DNA from: Rhodospirillales bacterium
Lineage (GTDB): Bacteria; Pseudomonadota; Alphaproteobacteria; Reyranellales; Reyranellaceae
Direction: 5' to 3'
Length of the DNA stretch: 64,000 nucleotides
NCBI GenBank assembly: GCA_016185145.1
Contig: JACPOB010000107.1
Span: 55,059 to 119,058 of the forward strand
Position numbers and translations under genes: made by a program. Shown here in pieces: positions 36,371-42,950 of this stretch (its first letter is position 1; every line of letters starts with the position of its first letter). The notes under the pieces were generated by a model that was given only the letters and a program-made list of their open reading frames with translations, was not told the DNA's origin and did not search any database.

Positions 36371-37064
36371 GATGTTCGGCGCCGAGCGCCGATTGGACCA
36401 GGCGCTGGCCGCCTGGAAGGACGGCAACTACGGCGTCGCGCTGGACCTGTGGGCGCCGCTCGCCCATCGCGGGCACGCCCGGGCGCAGAGCAACATGGGG
36501 GCGGCTTTCCTGGAAGGCCGCGGGGTCGAGCGCGATCCGGCCAAGGCAGTCGATTGGCTGCGCCGCGCCGCCGAGCAGGGCGATGTCGGCGGCCAGCGCA
36601 ATCTCGCCCTTTGCTATTACGAAGGCTGGGGCGTCGAGCAGGATCACGAGCAGGCGGCGCTCTGGTACGAGAAGGCGGCCGAGCAGGGCGATGCCGACGC
36701 CCAGGATATGCTTTCCTGGATGAAGCTTCTGGGCGGCGGGTGCGCGCAGGACTATGTCGCAGCGCGCCGGTGGGCGGAGAAGGCGGCGGCGCAGGGCCGC
36801 ACGGCAGCGATGGCGAGGCTGGGCGACATGCATCACAACGCGCTCGGCGTGCCGCGCGATCCGGCGCTGGCGGCCGAGTGGTGGGAGCAAGCGGCCACGC
36901 TCGGCCATGCCGAGGCCCAGGCGATGCTGGGTGCGGCCTATCTCGCTGGCAAGGGCGTGGCGCGCGATCGGCGACAGGCATTGCACTGGCTGGAGCAGGC
37001 CGAAGCGGGCGGCGCGGGTGAGCTTGCGGCGGGTTTCCTCGAGCAGGCGAGGGCGGAGCGATGA
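36354..37064 (+). CDS. Sel1-repeat protein encoded between selA and selB
   Basis: A 236-residue protein of about five Sel1-like (TPR-related) repeats, for example ARAQSNMGAAFLEGRGVERD, GGQRNLALCYYEGWGVEQD and AMLGAAYLAGKGVARD. It has no signal peptide and so is probably a cytoplasmic scaffold. GTG 36354 lies inside the selA end, and its stop overlaps the selB start by 4 nt, so it is locked into the selA-selB operon. A role in Sec insertion or formate dehydrogenase maturation is inferred from position only; the Sel1 name refers to the repeat, not to selenium. Confidence 0.8.
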
Positions 37065-38980
37065 TCGTCGGCACCGCGGGCCACATCGATCACGGCAAGA
37101 CGGCGCTGGTGAAGGCGCTGACCGGCGTCGATGCCGATCGCCTCAAGGAGGAGAAGGCGCGCGGCATCACCATCGATCTCGGTTACGCCTATTCGGACTT
37201 GGGCGACGGTCGCCAGCTCGGCTTCGTCGACGTGCCGGGCCACGAGCGCTTCGTGCACAACATGCTGGCCGGCGCCACCGGCATCGATGCCGCCCTGCTG
37301 ATCGTCTCGGCGGCCGAAGGCATCAAGCCGCAGACCGTCGAGCATCTGCAGATCATCGACCTTTTGGGCCTCGATCGCGGCATCGTGGCGCTGACCAAGG
37401 CCGACCTCGCAGACGACGACCAGCTGCTCGAGCGCATGGCCGAGGTCGAGACGCTGCTCGCCACGACCTCGCTCAAGGGGGCCGAGATCGTGCCGGTGTC
37501 GGCGCTCAGCGGCCGCGGCGTCGACGAGCTGAAGGCGAAGCTGCTGACGATGGGCGAAAGCGGCAAGGGCGTCACGGGCTTCGCCCGGCTCGCGGTCGAC
37601 CGCAGCTTCGTGCTGTCGGGCGCGGGCGTCGTGGTGACGGGCACCGTGCATGCCGGCGAGATCCGAGTCGACGACCGCTTGCTGCTGACGCCGTCGGGCC
37701 TGGAGGCCCGCGTGCGCTCGCTGCATGCGCAGAACCGGCCGGCCGCGATCGGCCGCGCGGGCGAGCGCTGCGCCCTCAACCTCACCGGTCCTCGTCTATC
37801 GAAGGACGCCATCCGCCGCGGTGACTGGGTGGTAAGCCCCGAGCTGCATGCGCCGACCGACCGGCTCGACGTGCGGTTGAGCCTGCTGTCGTCGGAAGGC
37901 CAGCCGATGAAGCACTGGTCGCCGGCGCACATCCATCTCGGCGCGGCGCACGTCATGGGCCGCGTCGCCCTGCTGGAGGGCGAGAAGCTCGCGCCCGGCG
38001 ACACGGCGCTGGCCCAGATCGTGCTCGACGAGAAGGTCGGCGCGCTAGCGGGCGATCGCGTCATCCTGCGCGATCCCTCGGCCATCCGCACCATGGCGGG
38101 CGCCGCCGTGATCGACCCCTTCGGTCCGCCACGCAATCGCCGCTCGGAGCGCCGGTTGGCCGAACTCGCGGCCTTGGCCGAGCCCAATTCACAGGTGCTG
38201 CCCAAGCTGCTGCGGCTGGAAGCGGGCTTCGTCGAGACCGCCCGTTTCGGCCTGGCACGCAACCTGCGGCCGGTTGACGTCGACACGCTCCTGCAGGAAG
38301 CAGGCGGCGCCAAGCTCGAGGGCTTCGGCTTCCTGGCCGAGACGCTCGAGGCGGCGCGCAAGGACATCGTCGACACGCTCAAGGCCCATCACGAGGCCAA
38401 GCCCGACGCACCAGGCCTGCAGCCCGAGCGGCTGCGGCTCGCGCTCAAAAAGCGCTGGCCGCCTGCGGTGTTCAAGGCGCTGCTCGACCGGGAGGTCAAG
38501 GCGAGGGCGGCGATGGTGGACGGCGCCTTCCTGCGCCTGCCCGGCCATTCGCTGACCTTGGGCGCGCGAGACGAGGCGCTGTGGCGCAAGATCTCCGCCG
38601 AGCTGATCCGCGAGCGCTACAAGCCGCCACGCGTGCGCGATTTCGCCAACGCCTATTCGGTGCCCGAACCGGAGATGCGCAAGCTCCTGCAGCGGCTGGC
38701 CAAGGTCGGCCGTGTCGTCGAAGTGGCGCCCGACCAGTACTTCCTGCGGCCCGTGGTCGCCGAGATGATCGCCATCGCCCACGCCTTCGGCCGCGAGTTC
38801 ACCGCCGCCGAGTTCCGCGACAAGCTCGACAACGGCCGCAAGGTGGCGATCCTGATCCTCGAATTCTTCGATCGCCACGGCATCACCATCCGCCGCGGCG
38901 ACCTGCGCCGTACGGTGCCGCAGAAGCTCGAACAGTTCGGGCCTGCCGGTGCGGCATCGACGCCCGCTGCCGGCAGATGA
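37061..38980 (+). CDS. selB: Selenocysteine-specific elongation factor SelB
   Basis: A 639-residue EF-Tu-like GTPase. It has the G1 motif AGHIDHGKT (residues 6-14), G3 VDVPGHERF, and G4 TKAD. The C-terminal third has winged-helix domains (ARDEALWRKISAELI, VRDFANAYSVPEPEMRKLLQRL, then RKVAILILEFFDRHGIT) that bind the SECIS hairpin. It delivers Sec-tRNA to the UGA codon. It overlaps the preceding gene by 4 nt and is followed at once by tRNA-Sec. Confidence 0.94.
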   Translation: MIVGTAGHIDHGKTALVKALTGVDADRLKEEKARGITIDLGYAYSDLGDGRQLGFVDVPGHERFVHNMLAGATGIDAALLIVSAAEGIKPQTVEHLQIIDLLGLDRGIVALTKADLADDDQLLERMAEVETLLATTSLKGAEIVPVSALSGRGVDELKAKLLTMGESGKGVTGFARLAVDRSFVLSGAGVVVTGTVHAGEIRVDDRLLLTPSGLEARVRSLHAQNRPAAIGRAGERCALNLTGPRLSKDAIRRGDWVVSPELHAPTDRLDVRLSLLSSEGQPMKHWSPAHIHLGAAHVMGRVALLEGEKLAPGDTALAQIVLDEKVGALAGDRVILRDPSAIRTMAGAAVIDPFGPPRNRRSERRLAELAALAEPNSQVLPKLLRLEAGFVETARFGLARNLRPVDVDTLLQEAGGAKLEGFGFLAETLEAARKDIVDTLKAHHEAKPDAPGLQPERLRLALKKRWPPAVFKALLDREVKARAAMVDGAFLRLPGHSLTLGARDEALWRKISAELIRERYKPPRVRDFANAYSVPEPEMRKLLQRLAKVGRVVEVAPDQYFLRPVVAEMIAIAHAFGREFTAAEFRDKLDNGRKVAILILEFFDRHGITIRRGDLRRTVPQKLEQFGPAGAASTPAAGR

Positions 38981-39012
38981 CAGAATCCGCTTTCTGGGGA
39001 ATGATCGATAAC

Positions 39013-39108
39013 GGAGGGGAAGCGCTCCCGGTGGGGCGGCTGGCCTTCAAAGCCAGAGAGGGCCGTTAGCCGGTTCTTAGTGGGTTCGACTCCCACTCTC
39101 TTCCGCCA
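39013..39108 (+). tRNA. selC: tRNA-Sec (anticodon TCA)
   Basis: 96 nt including the encoded CCA end. The 8-bp acceptor stem pairs GGAGGGGA (39013-39020) with TCTCTTCC (39097-39104, two G-U pairs), discriminator G, CCA 39106-39108. The anticodon arm is CTGGC-CTTCAAA-GCCAG with anticodon TCA at 39047-39049. A long variable arm (about 39057-39080) and a GTGGG-TTCGACT-CCCAC T-arm complete a typical Sec tRNA. It begins 33 bp after selB. Confidence 0.93.
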
Positions 39109-39111
39109 CTC

Positions 39112-39456
39112 CTAGAAGATCGCCTGGCCGCGCGCCTTCATGACGAAGCCGAGCGCCCTGAACTCGCTGTCCTTGCGAATCTTGGCGGCGACCCTGGTGT
39201 CGCCGCTGAGGTCGGAGGCGGAAATCAGCTTGTCGGTTTCGGCGCTGCAGGCCAACGCCGCGGCATGGGCAAGCGTGGCGGGATCGGTCGTGCTGGTGCC
39301 GTCGGCCGCGGCGTTCCGCGAGAGGCAGGCATCGCGCGCCTCGTAGCTCTTTTCGATATTCACCTTGCGCCCCAGATCGCCCGATCGGACGAAGCTTCCT
39401 TCGCAGGCTGCAAGCAACAAAATGCCAACAACGAGAACGTATCGCATCCAGCCCAT
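39112..39456 (-). CDS. Small lipoprotein, paralogue of 39598-39933
   Basis: A 114-residue protein with a type II signal ending in the lipobox LLAAC. The mature part shares with the divergent neighbour the order SYxARDACLxxNAAADGT, AxxAHAAALACSxETDxLI, and the end RxDSEFRAxGxVxKARGQ. Two Cys remain in the mature domain (DACL and LACS), a possible disulfide. Function unknown. ATG 39447 is an alternative start. Confidence 0.65.
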   Translation of the reverse strand: MGWMRYVLVVGILLLAACEGSFVRSGDLGRKVNIEKSYEARDACLSRNAAADGTSTTDPATLAHAAALACSAETDKLISASDLSGDTRVAAKIRKDSEFRALGFVMKARGQAIF

Positions 39457-39597
39457 CCCGAGCTCACCCTGGCCCCGGCTCTAAATTCAATACATGCACA
39501 ACGACGTCAAGATGTACGTCACGGGCTGACGGACGGATGACGGCGTTGTATCAATGGTTCAGCTGGCGCCTGCCGGTGTGAATCGAGGCCTTGTTTC

Positions 39598-39933
39598 ATG
39601 CGAATCGCTCTTGTTCTGGCTGTGTTGCTGCTCGGTGGTTGCTCGGGTGCCTATCATACCCCCAGTGACGGCAGGTTGCAGACGCGGATCAATGATTCGT
39701 ACAAGGCGCGAGACGCTTGCCTTGCCAAGAACGCCGCCGCGGACGGTACCATGAGCCTCGATGCGGCCTCGGTTGCGCAGGCCGCGGCGCTCGCCTGCAG
39801 CCCCGAAACCGACAGGCTGATCGAGGTCACCAATCGCGACGGCGATCCGGTGGTCGCCAACCGCATCCGCCAGGATTCGGAGTTCCGCGCCATGGGCTAT
39901 GTGCTGAAGGCCCGCGGCCAGTCGGGCGAGTAG
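39598..39933 (+). CDS. Small lipoprotein, paralogue of 39112-39456
   Basis: A 111-residue lipoprotein with lipobox LLGGC and the same two-Cys mature domain (KARDACLAKNAAADGT, ALACSPETDRLIE, RQDSEFRAMGYVLKARGQ). It is divergent from its paralogue with 141 bp between, so the pair may share a control region. Function unknown. Its transcript probably ends at the hairpin 39964-39991. Confidence 0.68.
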   Translation: MRIALVLAVLLLGGCSGAYHTPSDGRLQTRINDSYKARDACLAKNAAADGTMSLDAASVAQAAALACSPETDRLIEVTNRDGDPVVANRIRQDSEFRAMGYVLKARGQSGE

Positions 39934-40238
39934 TCGGCTCTCTGCCTCCCGCGCCAAACGTAAACGGCGCGGGATCGAAATCCCGCGCCGTCCACGACCG
40001 CCTCAGGTTGCTTCAGGGAGGAGGGCGGTCGAACCGGGAGAAGAGGGCTCCCCGGTCCATCCGACGACTCTCGCTGCGGCGGCTTACGGACACCTTACCG
40101 CCTACTGCAAATTAACCCACAGGGCGCCCAGCCGGTTCGGCGTGCAGCCTTGTGCCTGCAAAGCCGTTGTTGCGACGTGCTCGCATTTGCCTGCCGGCAT
40201 TTGCTGGTGCGCGCTCAGCCACAATAGGAGACTTTTCC
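39934..40238. other. Spacer between the lipoprotein and the DUF992 gene
   Basis: About 305 bp containing the terminator hairpin at 39964-39991 and the region upstream of the DUF992 gene. No other gene is supported. Confidence 0.55.
39964..39991 (+). terminator. Strong hairpin terminator after the lipoprotein gene
   Basis: A perfect 12-bp stem (ACGGCGCGGGAT with ATCCCGCGCCGT) and a CGAA tetraloop, 30 bp after the stop codon. It has no T-run but is highly stable and looks like an intrinsic or Rho-assisted terminator. Confidence 0.65.
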
Positions 40239-40745
40239 ATGCTGCGATCGATAGTGACGGCGGCAGGTGCCGCATCGCTGCTCGTTGGGATTGCCGCGCA
40301 GGCCCAAACCCCCGCGACGCCCGGCACGCCGCAGGCGGCCGGCCGGTCGGGCGCCAATGTCGGCTCGCTGACGTGCAACGTCGCCGGCGGCGTCGGCTTC
40401 GTGTTCGGCTCGTCCAAGGACATGAACTGCCTGTTCACCCGCACCGACGGCGTCGCCGAGCGCTATACGGGCAGCATCAAGAAGTACGGCGTCGACCTCG
40501 GCTTCACCAAGGAGGCCCAGATGGTGTGGCTGGTCTTTGCACCGGGCAACATCGGTCCGGGAGCGCTCGCCGGCAACTACGTCGGAGGGACCGCATCGGC
40601 CACCGTCGGCGTGGGCGCCGGCGCCAATGTCCTGGTGGGCGGCGGCAGCGGCCAGGTCGCGCTGCAGCCGGTCAGCGTCGAGGGGAGCGTCGGTCTGAAC
40701 ATTGCCGCCGGTGTCGGCGAGGTCGAGCTCCGCAAGGCCAAGTAG
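40239..40745 (+). CDS. DUF992-family secreted protein
   Basis: A 168-residue protein with a signal peptide (MLRSIVTAAGAASLLVGIAA, cleaved near QAQ). The mature domain is DUF992: VGSLTCNVAGGVGFVFGSSKD, CLFTRTDG, RYTGSIKKYGVDLGFT, and the Gly-rich ATVGVGAGANVLVGGG. Function unknown. TAGGAGACTTTTCC precedes ATG 40239. It is upstream of, and 43 bp from, a cluster leading to fdhD. Confidence 0.82.
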   Translation: MLRSIVTAAGAASLLVGIAAQAQTPATPGTPQAAGRSGANVGSLTCNVAGGVGFVFGSSKDMNCLFTRTDGVAERYTGSIKKYGVDLGFTKEAQMVWLVFAPGNIGPGALAGNYVGGTASATVGVGAGANVLVGGGSGQVALQPVSVEGSVGLNIAAGVGEVELRKAK

Positions 40746-40788
40746 GGGCGCTTGCGATGGGCCGCCGGCCGGGCCACCTTGGGAGGCA

Positions 40789-41280
40789 ATGCCGTCCGCC
40801 CCCGACACCCTGATCGCCCGCCTGCAGGCCGATTGTACGGCCGCCGAGGCCGCCGAGCGCGCCGTCCGAGCCGAGGTCGAGGCCCAGCTCAAGGAAGCCG
40901 AGCGCGCTCGCGCCTTCGCTTGGCGGCGTCTGAGCGCGCTTGGCGACATGGCGCGCATCGCCGCCCTCGAGCCCGACCGCGAGATCGCGGTCGATCGCCA
41001 GCTCGTGGCGCTGTTCCGCGACATCGGCTGGATCGATGGCGGCCTGGACGAGCTGGGAGAAGGCGCCCGTCCGCTGCTCGACTGGCTGCGGCCGATCGCC
41101 GAGGCGCTGCACGCGGCGGCGTACCCCGTCGAGGCCGACGGCGAGCCGGAAGAGCCCGTCATCGCCGACCCGATCGCGGCATTCCGGGCTTTCGAGGCGT
41201 GGTACGAAGCCGACCGCGGCCAGCCCTTCCTGCAGGTGTTCGAGCGCTACATGCCGCCGACCCCACTGGTCGAGTTCTAG
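40789..41280 (+). CDS. Conserved hypothetical protein, first gene of the fdhD-mobB cluster
   Basis: A 163-residue soluble protein with a helical coiled-coil-prone N-terminus rich in Ala/Glu (residues about 5-45), then ALGDMARIAALEPD and a C-terminal Trp/Tyr-rich tail (AFEAWYEADRGQPFLQVFERYMPP). No domain recognised. GGGAGGCA precedes ATG 40789. It ends 1 nt before the next gene, so the two are almost certainly co-translated with fdhD and mobB. Confidence 0.62.
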   Translation: MPSAPDTLIARLQADCTAAEAAERAVRAEVEAQLKEAERARAFAWRRLSALGDMARIAALEPDREIAVDRQLVALFRDIGWIDGGLDELGEGARPLLDWLRPIAEALHAAAYPVEADGEPEEPVIADPIAAFRAFEAWYEADRGQPFLQVFERYMPPTPLVEF

Positions 41281-41281
41281 G

Positions 41282-41653
41282 ATGAAGACCGACTTCGAGC
41301 AGTGGCTCTCTGCTCAGTTCGGCGAGACCGGCCCGTTCACGCTGTTCATCGTGCTGGTACGTATCGCCGGCGACGACGTCATCCCTCTGAAGTCGAGCTA
41401 TGCCCATCTGATCGGCGACGACATGGCTTGGCGCGAGATGCAGGGCCTGCTCGATCGTGCCGGCGTGAAGTGGGACGGCGTCGCGTTCTTCGTCGGCCTC
41501 GGCCACGCCGGCGGGCCGCTCCCCGACGCCGCGGCGGCGCACAAGCTCCGGGAGGTCGAGGCCGACGTGAAGGCCGATCCGCTGGCTCTCAACCAGGGTC
41601 GCTTCTTCGACCGCAAGGGCCGGCATCTGCGCGTCGACGAGGTCGCGCGGTGA
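41282..41653 (+). CDS. Conserved hypothetical protein co-translated with fdhD
   Basis: A 123-residue soluble protein: MKTDFEQWLSAQFGETGPFT, then LFIVLVRIAGDDVIPLKSSY, GVAFFVGLGHAGGPLP and a tail HLRVDEVAR. I do not recognise the family. Its stop overlaps the fdhD GTG by 4 nt (GTGA). Its position makes a role in formate dehydrogenase maturation or sulfur/molybdenum-cofactor transfer plausible but unproven. Confidence 0.6.
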   Translation: MKTDFEQWLSAQFGETGPFTLFIVLVRIAGDDVIPLKSSYAHLIGDDMAWREMQGLLDRAGVKWDGVAFFVGLGHAGGPLPDAAAAHKLREVEADVKADPLALNQGRFFDRKGRHLRVDEVAR

Positions 41654-42450
41654 GCGATGGTTCGGTCCATCGAATGGCCCAGCGCCTGACCGCGGCAGGC
41701 GGCGAGGCGCTCGACGAGATCGTCGCCGAGGAGGTTGCCGTCGCCCTGGTGTACAACGGCATCAGCCACGCCGTGATGATGGCCACACCCTGCGATCTCG
41801 AGGATTTCGCCCGCGGCTTCTCGTTGACCGAGCGCATCGTCGAGAAGCCGTCGGAGATCTACGACATCGAGGTCGAGCCGGTCGAGGGCGGCATCGAAGT
41901 GCGCCTCGACATCGCCGCCCAGCGCATGGTGCGGCTGCAGGAGCGCCGGCGCAGCCTCGCCGGCCGCACCGGCTGCGGTCTGTGCGGCGTCGACAGCATC
42001 GAGGCGGCGATGCGGCCGGTGAACGTCGTCGGCGCCACTCCGCTGGTGTCTCGCGGCGCCATCGAGCGGGCAATGGCGGCCCTGCCGCTCGAGCAGCGCA
42101 TCAATCGCGTGAACGGCGCCACCCATGCCGCCGGCTGGGCGCGGCCGGATGGCACGCTGGTCGCGGTGCGTGAGGATGTCGGCCGGCACAATGCGCTCGA
42201 CAAGCTGGGCGGCGCCTTGGCGAAGTCCGGCGCCTCCTCCCAGCCCGGCGGCTTCGTCGTCGTGACCAGCCGCTGTTCCTACGAGATGGTGCACAAGGCG
42301 GCAGCCCTGGGCGCGGCGGCGATCGCCGCGGTCTCGGCGCCGACGTCGCTCGCCATCGAGACCGCCGAGCAGGCGGGCATCGCTCTGGCCGCTTTCGTGC
42401 GCGACGGACGGCTCACCGTCTACGCCAACGCCCAGCGGATCGCGCCGTGA
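41650..42450 (+). CDS. fdhD: Formate dehydrogenase sulfurtransferase FdhD
   Basis: A 266-residue protein of the FdhD family, which passes sulfur from a desulfurase to the molybdenum cofactor of formate dehydrogenase. It has the ALVYNGISHAVMMATPCDLEDFARGF opening, the catalytic CGLCG (C109 and C112), the NRVNGATHAAGWA core and DVGRHNALDKLGG. GTG start overlaps the upstream stop. Confidence 0.92.
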   Translation: MSDGSVHRMAQRLTAAGGEALDEIVAEEVAVALVYNGISHAVMMATPCDLEDFARGFSLTERIVEKPSEIYDIEVEPVEGGIEVRLDIAAQRMVRLQERRRSLAGRTGCGLCGVDSIEAAMRPVNVVGATPLVSRGAIERAMAALPLEQRINRVNGATHAAGWARPDGTLVAVREDVGRHNALDKLGGALAKSGASSQPGGFVVVTSRCSYEMVHKAAALGAAAIAAVSAPTSLAIETAEQAGIALAAFVRDGRLTVYANAQRIAP

Positions 42451-42935
42451 GCGAGCAGCGCATCTTCGGCGTCACCGGCTGGAAGAACGCCGGCAAGACG
42501 ACCTTGGTGGAGCGGCTGGTCGCCGAGTTCGTGCGCCGCGGGCTCACGGTCAACACGATCAAGCATGGCCATCACGATATCGACGTCGATCAGCCGGGCC
42601 GGGATTCCTGGCGGCATCGGGCCGCGGGCGCTACCGAAGTCGCGGTCGTCGGCGGGCAGCGCTACGCCATCATGCGCGAGCAGGAGGAAGCCACCCTGGC
42701 GGAAGTGCTGGTTCGCCTGGCGCCGGCCGACCTGGTGTTGATCGAGGGTTTCAAGCGCGAGCCGCACCTCAAGATCGAGGTGCGAGCCGGGACCGGCAAG
42801 CCGATGGCGCCCGACGATCCCAACATTGTGGCCATTGCGGCTGATGAGCGGCCGCTCGACGCCACGCTGCCCTGGTTCCGGCGCGACGACATCGCCGGCA
42901 TCGCCGACTTCGTCATCGCCACCTTGTCGCGGTGA
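42447..42935 (+). CDS. mobB: Molybdopterin-guanine dinucleotide biosynthesis protein MobB
   Basis: A 162-residue P-loop GTPase (FGVTGWKNAGKTTLVERL, residues about 7-23) with TIKHGHHDIDVDQPGRDSWRH and LVLIEGFKREPHLKIEV. MobB assists MobA in attaching GMP to molybdopterin, the bis-MGD cofactor of formate dehydrogenase. GTG 42447 overlaps the fdhD stop by 4 nt. Confidence 0.92.
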   Translation: MSEQRIFGVTGWKNAGKTTLVERLVAEFVRRGLTVNTIKHGHHDIDVDQPGRDSWRHRAAGATEVAVVGGQRYAIMREQEEATLAEVLVRLAPADLVLIEGFKREPHLKIEVRAGTGKPMAPDDPNIVAIAADERPLDATLPWFRRDDIAGIADFVIATLSR

Positions 42936-42950
42936 GCCGCCTGGCGGCGG

